In this document: in pieces, positions 49,584 to 61,093 of the stretch
Layout of the letters: every line of letters begins with the position of its first letter
How positions within the stretch are numbered: the first letter of the stretch is position 1
From: Rhyzopertha dominica
Taxonomy: Eukaryota > Arthropoda > Insecta > Coleoptera > Bostrichidae
Direction of reading: 5' to 3'
DNA: 64,000 bases
Assembly: GCA_025024175.1 (NCBI GenBank)
Contig: QCXZ01000003.1
Span: 1,674,001-1,738,000 of the forward strand
Translations under genes and position numbers: made by a program
Notes under the pieces: model-generated
Seen by the model: only the letters and a program-made list of their open reading frames with translations
The model's database searches: none
What the model was told of the DNA's origin: nothing

Positions 49584-50320
49584 CCGATACATTAATTCAT
49601 GCTGAATCTAAACAATCAGTAAGTATAAAATTGTCACTTTTTCATAGTTTAATTCACAGACTACTACAGGTTCCACTAAGTACAGCAGATTTTGAAAAGG
49701 AATCACACATTATTAAACAACTGGCAATAAGAAATGGGTACGAACCAAAAATGATTGAAAAGATGATCAGTATTAAGCAATCAAAACTAATAATGTCACA
49801 ATTTTACCATTCGCAAAGCTCAAATGAAGTTAAAATATGGCAGTCAATAAATTACATAGGCAATGTTAGTGAAAAAATGTCAAGATACCTCTCCAATGAC
49901 AATAGAAAGTTTATTTCCGTGAATAGAAGCAACTTAGGAGCATTGTTAGTAAACAATAAAGATAAGACGGACAACGGTAACAAAAGTGGTGTATACGAAA
50001 TTAATTGTGAAGAATGTAATATTAGTTATATAGGTTGCACAGGTCGTAGTTTTAAGGAAAGAATTAAAGAACATAAGAAATCCATATTAAATAATAGGAC
50101 CTTAACTGGCTTTTCAAAACATTGTGTAACTCTCAATCATACATTTGACGAAAAAAGATTTAAAATATTACATAACGTTCAAAACGGCATCAGGTTAGGA
50201 TTACTGGAACAGCTACACATAAACAGAACACTTAACAACCCCCACAAAAATATCTGTAACGATCAAGTGGAATTCCCTAGTTTGTTTATCAACGCTGCCA
50301 TAAATGTCACCCGCTCGTAG
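49580..50320 (+). pseudogene. Penelope-like family 3: linker and GIY-YIG endonuclease (right copy)
   Basis: An unbroken frame from about 49580 reads TLIHAESKQSVSIKLSLFHS LIHRLLQ (the segment after the RT palm), then ESHIIKQLAIRNGYEPKMIE K, then SGVYEINCEECNISYIGCTG RSFKERIKEHKKS, the GIY-YIG nuclease with its CEEC pair and catalytic Arg, and LGLLEQLHINRTLNNPHKNI CNDQ, ending at 50320. The RT catalytic core with YVDD is missing, so this is a 5'-truncated copy, although what remains has no lesion. The clean frame suggests a fairly young insertion. Confidence 0.92.
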
Positions 50321-50380
50321 GTATAGAGGCTCGTGGGATCTGCATCTAACTTTAAGCAACAGTTTCGTTTTGTAAACTGT

Positions 50381-50405
50381 TTGAGAAAGGCCTAATAAGC
50401 CGAAA
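50381..50405 (+). ncRNA. Degenerate hammerhead core, right copy
   Basis: Counterpart of 49088-49113: TTGAGAA, GGC/GCC around CTAATAA and GAAA at 50402-50405. The C3 and G8 positions of the hammerhead core differ from consensus, so cleavage is not expected. Confidence 0.4.
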
Positions 50406-50467
50406 CATGTAAGAGGTTAAACTCAATAAAATCTGAAACATTACCAAGTGTTATAATTATTATATTA

Positions 50468-52400
50468 TAGTTAAAGTTCAATTTATGACAAAGTTTTTCC
50501 ATAGATACTAGCCAAAATAACTGACTTGGTTATACATGAGATTTCAGAACTTTTTGCAGTGGAAGGACTGCGTTGCAAGACATTTTTGTACATTGTAAGA
50601 AGCTGTTTTTGATAGGTCTGGATGGTAAGTGCTTCTAAGTCGATTATATCCAGTGCTCAAGAAACAGTACTGATATTAGAAAATGGGACTGAAGGCTAAA
50701 CACTAACTGTTTGCAAAATTTGGAGTTTGTGTGTCTGCTAGAAGTATAGTAGAATTTTGATGATCAATGGGACAATTATTATTTTTATTTAGCTTTGGTA
50801 ACGTGCTTTAAATTAGAATTAAAAAAAACACGTCACTGTAACGACATTCTTCATTCAGAACGTGTAGGCATCATAGTGTGCTAATACTGAAAACTTCTGC
50901 GACAAGGGATTGCTTTTTGGCACAAAACACACGAATGCTCAACTGTTATGGAATCCACCCCCCACACATAGATTACGTAGAAATTATAGCCGTTGCTTTT
51001 ATATACCAATGACCTACATTTCCAATCCGCGACAGAAGCAACTTGTTCCAGTTTTTTCCCGCGTGAAGAGCCAAAATTATGGTAATGGCCGACAGAACGC
51101 CAGCTGAAAATCATAAACGTCGTTTTCATTCAGAATTTATCGAGCACACATGCACAGTCAACAGTTCCAAAAATGAGTTTTACCAAGTTTGTGGGGTTGA
51201 TATCCTCAGCGGCAAAGTTTCGGTAAGTACGGTTAGTAGACTGGAAAGTTTAACAAACGAAATACTAGAGCAGGGCAGAGGCCCGATCAGACCATGAATT
51301 ATGGAGTAGTTCGAAAAAGTTCGGAGACCACTAATCTTCTGTTGTTAGAGATTTAATTTATGCGGCGGCTTTTAAAATATGCTGATTGCGAAGTTTTATG
51401 TTGCAAGAAGAGGAAAAATGCATGGTATGAAGGTTTGAGAAGTGAACAATGGGTGTGCAAAATGTTTTAAATAGAGTATAAAAAATATCCAGTTCGAAAT
51501 TTGAGTACTCTAGTTGTTAGTGAAATTAGCAACGTAGCTATAAATAATAGTTCAAAACACGCTCCTTAGAAATGTACTTTTCCATAGAAGTTAATGGTTA
51601 TTCCTTCGTCTGTAATGCAATATCACAAATTGGTATTACTCTGCGTAGTGAGCTAGGCGAATAGGAGATCATTCCCATTATTAACGAGATGTACTAGTAG
51701 TAAATACTGAAATAAATGATCTCCACTGTTTGCAGTAAAGGGTTACAACAATCACTTATTTTCATCGTAATATAAGAAAATAATATAGGGTTATGCATAT
51801 CTGCTGGTCCAAGAACAACTCGTGAGTTATAAATTTATACTATTAAGAAAAATTGACGAGCTGGCAGAAACAATATAATATGGAATCTTATTTGAATTTG
51901 TAGGATGATTATAGACTTATTTAGTGGAATAGCAATTACCATAACTATTTTAAGATTTGCAAATCCTGACCGTACTAGATGTTCACCAATAAACATTATT
52001 GCAGGATAGTATAAGTTATATACGAATTTTTCATTTAAGTAAGAAAGGAAAACTACTCACCACATATAATAAGATAATAAACACTGAAGGGCTTGGCATC
52101 AACTCACCTGTAAAGAAAAGCACATATCAATACTTGTCTAGATACAAACGGAAAATGTAAATTGTAGTAACTTCAAGTATATATATAGATAAATTAATTT
52201 AGTGGTAAACATTTTCAGTATATATCATCTAGCATCTATAAAACAGTTTCTCTATTACATAAAAAATAAATGAGCTTTGACTTTCATTTAAATTAACACA
52301 AATTTAATTAAAATTGTATTGCAATAAGTAATTTCATAGTTTTTCGATTTCACAGTTGCAGCTTATGCAAATAACTAAAGAAAAATCATCATCATCTCAC
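50468..52400. other. Non-coding stretch, nothing recognised
   Basis: Short frames only. The frames at 50881-51297 on both strands have no familiar motif. No repeat was recognised. Confidence 0.45.
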
Positions 52401-52740
52401 TCAGTTTTTGTAATAAGTGAATTTTGCATGGATCACCTGCCCTTTTTTCAAAATTTTCTGAACAGATCTTCTGCTAATGAGAGTGAGAGAACGATGTACG
52501 GAACACTTGGGATTCTCTTGCACATCTAACCCTTGGACGTCCTGGTTTTTGACGATTTTTAACATCGCTGGTTTCGTCAAAACGTTGCAATGCTTTAATA
52601 ACTGTTGATCTGGCAATTGGTTCACGATCTTCATGTATTGCATTGTAGAGTGCAACTAAATCCAAATAACTTCGCCTTCTATCACCATAGCCAATCATCA
52701 TCAAAATTTCGATGCGATCATGTTCAGTTAATTGAGGCAT
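52401..52740 (-). pseudogene. Tc1/mariner transposase N-terminal fragment
   Basis: From the ATG at 52740 the frame reads MPQLTEHDRIEILMMIGYGD, RRRSYLDLVALYNAIHEDRE PIARSTVIKALQRFDETSDV KNRQKPGRPR. This is a helix-turn-helix domain with the GRPR hook. A frameshift follows and the second frame gives NPKCSVHRSLTLISRRSVQK ILKKGQVIHAKF, the second helix-turn-helix. The catalytic part is absent. The family differs from the mariner, DD41D and Tc1 copies elsewhere in the window, so it is a fourth Tc1/mariner lineage. Confidence 0.75.
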
Positions 52741-55700
52741 TGCGATTGTAAATAACAAAGTGAATGAAAATTATCACCAATCATGAGGACAATGGAGACA
52801 CCTGGAGTTTTTGTTCTTAGCGATAATGAATATGGTTTTTATGCCGAGGTTTTTTGTAAGACCCAAGTTTGTTATCACACTTTTCTCAGCTCAGAAGCAA
52901 TAAATTGTACAAGTGTGATAAATTTTTGAAATCGGGAAAGTTGAAAGTTTCAGAAAAATCGGTCGAACACAACATGAAATATCCTGCTGCTTCAATACTT
53001 TGTAGAGATATTGTATACCTAAACCTTCCCCATGAATCGCTCTATCTATTGGCTAAAAATGCATGAACATCCGTTCATTAATCATTTCAGGTCAGGTTAA
53101 AATAGTATTCTCAGCCCTGTATAAGTATCTAAGGTTTCTCGCGTAAAAAACATATACTGAAATGCAGGAAGACAGGGAAATTCAAATCAAAACAGTTAAC
53201 AAGAACAAAAACAACCTTAAAAAGCACATTCCTGTAATAGCTTTAAATTGACTGTTTTTGAAAGAAAAACACGCATTATCGAACAAGTAAACTGGTGTCT
53301 AGATTCTGTTATATTATCTAAAATCCAAATTTTGTGCCGAATAAAAATAAAATCTTCCCAGTTCCTCAATTTGTATTGCATTAATTTGCCCTGGTAGCAT
53401 CGAGCTAAATAAACGTCCCTGTGCAGTCAAAGTCCTCCCAACATCAAGGATCAGAGGTGAACATGAAATATTCATGGTGGCCACGGGATGCAGGGGTTGT
53501 CTGTTTCGAAACGTTTTGGGCAATGACGGCGACCGGTGATGTTATTCCGGGTGCGTTTACGGCCCAAAAAGAAAGAATCCAGCGATAATACGTTGACAGT
53601 TTATTAGATATATGGACTGGCGGATGCGCAGGGCAAGTTTATCAATGCTGGGTATTCCAGTCCGGTGTAGTCCAGTAAGCATTGCAACGGATGCAGGACT
53701 GAAATGGTGCATATACAACTTAACACGTCAAAAAACATAAAGATGAAAGACGATTAATAAATTGATTATATGCTTAGGTAATTTTTAAACAATTACATAT
53801 TTGGATAGTGCACAGTGTTAAATTAAAACATTTGCGGCACTTCCTTGACCAAGCATAAATACCCTTACTTTTTACAGAAAGTTGGAGTGGTATTGGTATT
53901 TATAAAAATGAATGAGGGCTTCTAGTATTTATTAAGTACTAGGAGAAAACAATTAGTAGGTAATATCCAAATATATAATATGAATAATAAATAAAATAAA
54001 TAAATATAATAATTATATAATAATAAATAATATAATAAGAAAGTAAGTAAAAAAATACAGAAAGAAAGGTTTTTCCCGTCAAAATTATAGGAAAATAGAG
54101 TTCCAAAGAAATGAAATCATCTACTTGTAACTTTTGAACTGAAACGTAATATAGTATTTAATAAACTAAGCCTTAAAAATTGGAAGTATTTTATAAATCA
54201 GTGTTTAATTGTTTTAAACTACGATGTGGAATAAAAATACTGAAATAGTTTGACGGCTATCTAACATACAAGCACTACCAAACAGATTTTTCTCCAGGTC
54301 TTGACAGCATGAGTTGAATGTTGTTAATGTTGAGGTCATAACACGCTGCAAGCAACTGGTTTTGACAGCGCTACAAGTTCTGTTCAATTAAGACCTAACA
54401 TGCGCATTATATCTTCCGCTAGGTACAACTTGGGAAGTTTGAACTTAATATTACAATATGGGGGTAGCGTGAATGTCTCCGTACTTGCTTTAAGGAACTG
54501 AAATGGTAGCGCACATTAATAAAATTTATTGGAAACAAGAAATTAAACTAAAGACGGACGTCAGGCTTAGGGTAAAGGGTGAGATTACAAGAGGACCTTT
54601 CTGATTTTTAATTAGTTTCCGTCTGTTTATAACAGGAATGAAATTAGGATTTTTCACTTAATTCCGGTTCCGTAAATTAATTTGCAAATAATTCAGGTAA
54701 TGGCATACGTTTTAATGCTTTAAATTTCCCTTCTATGCAAATTCCTACCATAGGGGCGCTTAGTATTTATTTAGGACTCGTTGGTTTAAATATAGTTCAT
54801 TTAATCACATGTGTTAAAGCAGAGGTAATTTAATGTGTTGTAATTTACTGACACATTCTGTTTATATAAACTTTGGTGTATAGATTAAATGACGTAAAGC
54901 ACTGATCAGAAAAATATTTAAATTCCTTCTTTTTGCATTTTGGTTTTGCCACATTTAGTGCTCTTTTTAATGGTGCTACATAATAATTTCACAAATCGAT
55001 ACAATAAAGAAAAGTATGTTGTAGAGGGTGTCTCCGTTATTATTAAAGCTAGAGAAATGAGGTTTTCGCGACCCTGTTTTAGTTTTCGAAGATAAATTAG
55101 CAGTTTTAGGTTTTGAATTACAGCCGACAATTGAATTTTTTTAAATCTCATCTAGAAAATTCGAAAACAGATGGGGTCGAACATACTCAACATGACGCTG
55201 ACTCTAAACTGCTTACAACTTTTGGGGATCTACTCTGGACTATTTTTTCTCATAATTACATCTTGGGCTCTTTTGTCCTTTGATAACAACAGGTCGATAC
55301 ATCATTTCCACGCGTAAAAACGAATTATACCAGTTGGAAAACTAACTAACGCTGAAAATTCGGAAGCCACATTTTAAAAGCACATGATCATTCTAAACTT
55401 ACATAAATAAGAATACCTGTTCGTCCAGCTGCATAACTACAGAGGATAGTTTTCCTGACCGTCGCATGTAGAAATAATCCATTGTTACGCCCTTTACAAA
55501 TCACCGCGCCGGGGAGCATGAAGCCGCAATAAATTTTTTCCTTCTGCTGGCACCCGCGTGGCAATTTGATTCAGCGCCATCTAGCATGCCAGCGCCGTTA
55601 GTTATCCGTGGCGTCATTGTGGCGACAGCAGACCTGGGGCATTAGTTTGCTAAGCGGACGCTGGCGGTTTTTTAAAACACTCCCGCCTTCCGCTTGTAGA

Positions 55701-58700
55701 GTCCTCTTGCTCCTTTTGCCGTCATAAAGGCGTGAATATTTTGAAGCCGGACGCGCTAGCAGGAATTAATTGCATTTCTGCAACGAATCTTTTTTTAGAT
55801 TCGCTATTCTGCTGGTTCCTGACGATGGGACGCATCCAGAGCGATCAGGATTCAGGAAATTGTAGTGTAATGGACTGAAAGCGTTAATGATCGCATACAC
55901 CACCGTTGAGGCGCCACCTATTGTTTATTTTCTAAGCATCTTACTGTTCGATATCCGTATCTGGTCTTTATCTCTGGGATTCTGGCGAGAGAGGATATAT
56001 ATATTTGAGACGATTATAAGAGACTAGCATATAAGAAAACAGCACCATTTAAATATTGTTGTATATTTAAAGATAAATAAATGGTTATCTGAAAGATAGA
56101 TTGCATGTTGTAAATAATCTTTTATCCCAAAATGGAGAAAAACTGCTCAACCTAAAAAAAATCCCTGATTGACTGCAGATTAGCATTTTACTGCATCCTA
56201 CTCAATTTTATCCATGTTTGGCCGAAGTATTTTTTGGATTTGTGGCGGTCTTTAATAACACTGCAAAATTACCGACGGATCAGTTTGTAAAATTACTATT
56301 AAACACAAGTGCATAGCCTATTGCAGCGACAGGACGTGCGAAAATCAGAAGAATTATGGCAAAAAGTGTATTTTTTCACGTTCTATAGCTAAAACATTTT
56401 TTATACATAGTGAATTAAAGGTATAGGCAAGTTTTAAAGCAGTTTGAGCAATCATTTAGGTCCCTTTGATTGATTGACTGTTTGTTAAACTAACAAATCA
56501 CTTGTGATACATCGTCTGCTTAATTTAATTACATAAAGCTAATTAATCAAAAGAAGCTTTATTACTCATTTACAATAACATATACGAAAGAAAACACTAC
56601 TTATAATATGATATGACCCTACAGTCTAGTGTGCTTCCTTGATTATCTTTGGAAAGAACTCTTTAACGCACTACCATTGCGACGAAATTCCTTACCAACT
56701 GCAATTTCTTGAACTTGTCCATATTTTTCCAAAAGATACCTCAAACTGAGTTATGCATCATCCCAGTTCTTGCCGTATGCCCGGAAACTACTAAAACACT
56801 TTTTTCTAGGTTACGAGAGGCATTTTCAAGGCAATTTTAAGTACAGTACAACGCTAACATAGCGAGTAATGGCAAATAAGCCGAATATAACAGATACATA
56901 AGGTATGGACTATCCAATAGAACTCTTAGCTTCTGGTAGTGTTAAATATCGTAACAATTTTTTCCAGATTTCTAATTGCAAGTAAATAACGTCAGCAAAG
57001 TATGGTATACACTTTGAAGGAAGCATACAAAGCTCACTACATGATGCGATTAAAACATCATATAACCAAGTTGCGTCAACAAGAATGCTAGCAATCCTCG
57101 TAGCATTGACTTCTCCATAACAAGTCTTTACGGCCCAAACTTTTCCTACGTGCTACTCCTAGTGAGAGAAGGCGAGCACTACTAGTCAAAAACAGTTGAG
57201 CTCCGCGAAGTTTCGAGCCTGAATGCAAGTATAACAGCCTCAATCCTAGACGCGGTAGAGTTTGTTTAAAAGTTCGACGCGTCCCGCAGGTAAAATAGAA
57301 AAACAACGACACGCCATGATCCCTGGGCTCTCGTATACGTGCTCAAAGGGGTTTTACGTTGCTGCTTTTAATTAACATGACCTCAGGATTATAGTATGGA
57401 CTGAAAATGTTAAAAAAGTGTATTCATTTTTAGAGTGATGAACCGTAGCCAACAATTTTATGTTTTGCATTCATATTCGTAACTCAGAGTAAAAAGAAGC
57501 AAGTCATTGTGGGATAGTTTTAATTTCATTCTCCCACAAAATCAACGTACATGCACTTACTATTTTTGAATTGCATTACGCCAGGAAAAACGTACATAAT
57601 ATTAATATTGGTCATTTGTTATTGAATATTCGAAATAGAGTTGCCTTAATCAGGAATTTGCAGTTTTTTTATATAGACCCCTGACTAACTAATTAACTAT
57701 CGAATAACTTTTAAGCCTTTATGGCAACCTCTGGACTCCATTTAAATGGAGAATGCTAAGCGGCTTTCACTAAATGTACACTTTTTTTCAAATAAATTAA
57801 AACGTAGCAACGTTTGTACCAAATAGGATACTTCAAACGCGATAGTTTGTTAAAGAACTTAACATGGAAAACTGAAGGAACAAAATAATAAAGTTACGTG
57901 AACCAATTGCAGTAACTATTCTCATACCTCTCAACAGTTTTCTGATTCCAGTACTGAAAATTTTAATTTCTTGAACAAGATAGTGCAACTGTAAGGGGTG
58001 CAAACATTTGGATGTTTCTTATATAAAATAACGATCTGTGTCAACATTATCCAAACTTTTTATCTACATTAAACAAACCAAGCCTTTCTTATCAAGCCTT
58101 GTCGGAAATGACAAGCATAAACCACCTGACGTCTGACATTCAAGAGATCTCTATCGACCTTAAAACACCCCTCCAAAGGAATCTACCTAAATGTATAATT
58201 GCCTGGAGGGTGTGTTATCTAACATCATGATAATTTCTCTAACAATTGTAAGTGTAACGCACACCAGCACCCCATTATTGCATCTGCTTTTTCTCGGCAG
58301 CGTTGTCAGACGACTGCAGGATTAGTTGCAGTGTTAAACTGTATAAGTTTTCGGTTGCTCTCTCGTTTTGATTTGTGTATCCTGGTTTTTGTGAGAGTTA
58401 GTTGCAAATGATAAGTACTTATATTTCGGTGACGCCCTTTCATTGGGGTTTTCTCAAGTTAATAACTTTTATTTGTTATAGTCTTGATTTTAACATGCCT
58501 TACTGGCCATGCATGTATAATAAAGTTTGTTAATGTCAAGACGCCAGATGAGTTAGCTTTCTTTTCCTATTATTTATGTGAGATAAAATCAGATACTTTC
58601 AGATTGTCTCTTTATTATATGCAGAGGTCTTTATCTTTAGAATGGTCAACTTCGACTCAATATTACAGAATGTTAAGCAATCGAATTGAAAGGTCATGGT

Positions 58701-58973
58701 ATCTTAGATCATTGTGGACTCAAAGCTGATACAGAAAATTCGTTGTAACTATCAAATGGAAGCACTTCTACACGCAGTCCGCATTAGTATATATACTGTT
58801 AACTGCATGCGACTACGGTCGACTTTTATAAAAGCGTTGAGGGAAAAAATATTTTCATTCGACGATAAGAGATCTCGCATTTGCGCTTTATCCATAATAG
58901 TTATGTAACTATGTATGTACATGTATCCATTTATTCTGGATAGAGTATTGAAGAAAACCGCAGAAAACTCCAA
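52741..58973. other. Long stretch without a recognised gene
   Basis: No coding region recognised. The part 53960-54060 is AT simple sequence (AATAATAAATAAAATAAATA type). GC- and CpG-rich patches at 53400-53600 and 55490-55760 have no long frame and could be regulatory. A string at 58425-58462 on the minus strand (TTGAGAAAACCCC, GGGCGTCACCGAAATA) resembles a decayed hammerhead-type terminal repeat. Confidence 0.45.
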
Positions 58974-59790
58974 TCAGATCTCTATTGTCTTAAGCCAGTC
59001 TTTAACACCTTCATCAACACGATGGATAGACGCAAAACCACCAGGCCATGCTGTACGGGGGCATCTGTTCACCATCTGTCCAATAATTGTTTGGAGGGGA
59101 TCTCCACATTCACAAGAAGGGTTGATAGATAAATCCCATTTATTAAGAAAAAACTTGCATTTCCCATGACCAGTGCGAAGGCGATTCAGCCTGACCCAAG
59201 ACCTTCTTGGGAGGTCAGTTCCTGCTACCTCTTCCGTAGGATCGTCTCTAAGCTGCTGATTGAATATATCATGTTTCTTAAGCTGCCAAACAGAACACCA
59301 TCCATCTTCGATGGTATAAGGAGCACGAAGGAAGTCTTCTGTCCACAGAGGTTTTCTAGAAGTTAGCCGAGTTGTAGGTAGCTCTTGCAGATCTCGGGAA
59401 ATCAGAAACTCATTAGGAGTTGAATGATATTTTTGCCAAGCTTTATATGTAGCAAACTGTCTGCGAATCTCCGGAGGAGCAGTGTTTGAAGGAATGGGAT
59501 GCCAAGGTAATGGAGTTGACTTAATTGTTCCAGTGATTAGTCACATTGCAGTATTTAGCTGAGTGTCAATTTTCCTGTGTGATGACTGTTTTTCCAAACA
59601 GGACAGCAGTACTTAGCAGTGCTATAAAGCAAGGCAGTTGGAGAAGTACGGAGTATATTTGCCTTTGCACCTCAACTTGTACCAGCAAGCTTATGCAGAA
59701 TGTTATTTCTAGTCTGTAATTCTTTACTGACGTTTTCTAAATGTTTCTTGTACGTTAGAGACGTATTACTGTAACGTCACAATGCACGAT
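58974..59790 (-). pseudogene. Non-LTR retrotransposon, C-terminal part, broken
   Basis: The minus strand encodes, in pieces, SLTYKKHLENVSKELQTRNN ILHKLAGTS (end of the RT palm/thumb), LLYSTAKYCCPVWKNSHHT, an NTA-like ITGTIKSTPLPWLPI block, then APPEIRRQFATYKAWQKYHS. A long tail follows with TDLPRRSWVRLNRLRTGHGK CKFFLNKWDLSINPSCECGD and, after a frameshift, CPRTAWPGGFASIHRVDEGV KDWLKTIEI and a TGA at 58974-58976. The LNRLRTGHG...C.CG...H...CP pattern is the usual end of jockey/I-like and related elements. Several frameshifts make it inactive, and the 5' part is missing. Confidence 0.88.
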
Positions 59791-60747
59791 TCTAATAGCA
59801 TTAACATTCATATGGGAAAGTGGTGGATTGTTTTACCACAAGCCTAGATACATTTTCCACGCTCTGGCACTACCGCTTTCTAATACAGTCCTGAAGGAAT
59901 TACCAGGATGGCAAGCAATTCGTTACCTTCACATTATTAAGGTAACATGATACCGCGGTGCGTTTCGGAAATGTTCCATTTAACGCGTAGAAGGCCTTTC
60001 GTCTTGTTAATGCGCTGTTCGGNGAGTACAGGTGAGGTGATAGGTATGAGANACGACAAAAGGNGAATATTAACATGCAGNTCGCGCATGTGCTAGGGTT
60101 TAAGCGTCNGGCCTGTTGAATGAGCTGGAGTGATGATTGAGTATTTACGGGCTACCTTCTCAACTGTAATATGGAATAAAGGTTTAAACTGCGAGCGGAA
60201 GCTGTTTGGATTGAAAATGCTGCGACTACAATTAAATACATCGAACTGTATCTATGGATTTGACGCCCCAATTATAAAATTCTCGTAGTTATTTCGGGAG
60301 GAAAGTGTCGCGCTATCATATTAAGTAGCTGATCACCCGAAATGGTGTCAGATATACATACATCTTGCTTCTGTTATTAAAAGGATGCTCTTGAGCCCCT
60401 TTCGTACATACTAGGTTTAATCTTATTATATTTGCTTCATCACAGGTAAGCCGATGTGCAGCCTCTTTTCACTTCGCTGTACGTAATACTCAACATGATT
60501 GAAGTTTTTTTTTAATTTAAAACTTTAAGACATGTGTGATGTGCTCAATAAGGATTCTGCAGCTACAATACCGTTATCTCAATAGGAAAAAATATTTTAC
60601 GGAATTGGGTTCTTCTGTAATTGCCTTTAAATTAAGAAAATAGCTATATGGTTATCATTTACCAAATACAAATGTACATAATGAAGCAGTCTGCGTAGAC
60701 CTATTTCTGCACAACTTTCTGACTTTAAATAGCTACTAAAATGCATA
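59791..60747. other. Non-coding stretch with N bases
   Basis: No gene recognised. N bases between 60023 and 60110 make this part uncertain. It may include more degraded non-LTR sequence upstream of the relic ending at 59790, but I could not follow it. Confidence 0.4.
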
Positions 60748-60853
60748 TCTATGCTGTGCTGTCGACACCTCAACCAATTGCAGATAGATCTATTTCGCTG
60801 TCATTACAGCTCATCAGTGCAGTTTAGGTCTAGTGTAGACAGCACGGCATAGA
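60748..60853 (-). ncRNA. Complete type I hammerhead ribozyme
   Basis: On the minus strand, stem I distal strand TCTATGCCGTGCTGTCTACA C (60833-60853) pairs with GTGTCGACAGCACAGCATAGA (60748-60768) with a C-A and a T-C mismatch. An internal loop follows, then a 4-bp TGCA/TGCA next to the core. The core is CTGATGA (60811-60817), stem II GCTGT/ACAGC with AATG loop (60797-60810) and GAAA (60793-60796). Stem III is a short ATA/TAT with GATC loop, ending in U then C, so cleavage would fall after C, between 60783 and 60782. The internal stem I loop is where hammerheads make stabilising contacts. No Penelope-like ORF is near. Confidence 0.85.
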
Positions 60854-60899
60854 ACTGGTTTTGCTTATATACCAAAGCAATGTTATGATGTAAGTAAGG

Positions 60900-61093
60900 A
60901 TTTAGGATGGCAATGCCATCTGTCACCATTACACTGACATGATGACAAAGCCACCTAGCTGCCTTAACGGGTACTACTTCCAATTTGTCAGGGTACAGGT
61001 CACTTCCTTTAGGAAGTAGTACCAGTTAAGGCAGTTAGGTGACTTTGTCATTATGTCAGTGTAATGCTGACAGATGGCATTGCCATCCTAAAT
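60900..61093. repeat. Foldback repeat, 82-bp arms
   Basis: Left arm 60900-60981 and right arm 61012-61093 are inverted copies with about eight mismatches, separated by 30 bases. The arms start TTTAGGATGGCAATGCCATC and end GTACTACTTCC. The loop can form a smaller hairpin with the right arm (ACTTCC-TTTA-GGAAGT). No ORF is present. It begins only 46 bases from the hammerhead at 60748-60853 and may belong to the same small non-coding element. Confidence 0.85.

Larger units (their letters stand above)
49027..50467. mobile_element. Head-to-head inverted pair of Penelope-like elements (family 3)
   Basis: Outer arms 49027-49476 and 50019-50467 are inverted copies (about 449 bp each) covering the end of the GIY-YIG coding region and the 3' terminal repeat. 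Inside, a second inverted pair (49490-49540 and 49580-49630, 51 bp, one or two mismatches) encodes the same RT-linker segment on opposite strands. The left copy (minus) has lost the linker sequence between these two parts. The right copy (plus) starts abruptly at about 49580. So two 5'-truncated copies lie head to head within 1.4 kb. Confidence 0.9.

Noticed and set aside
57088..57312. 74-codon minus-strand frame rich in Arg and Leu
   Set aside because: No conserved motif and no neighbouring element to support it.
58484..58908. Two adjacent plus-strand frames before the non-LTR relic
   Set aside because: No similarity to known proteins; the supported coding sense there is the minus-strand retroelement.
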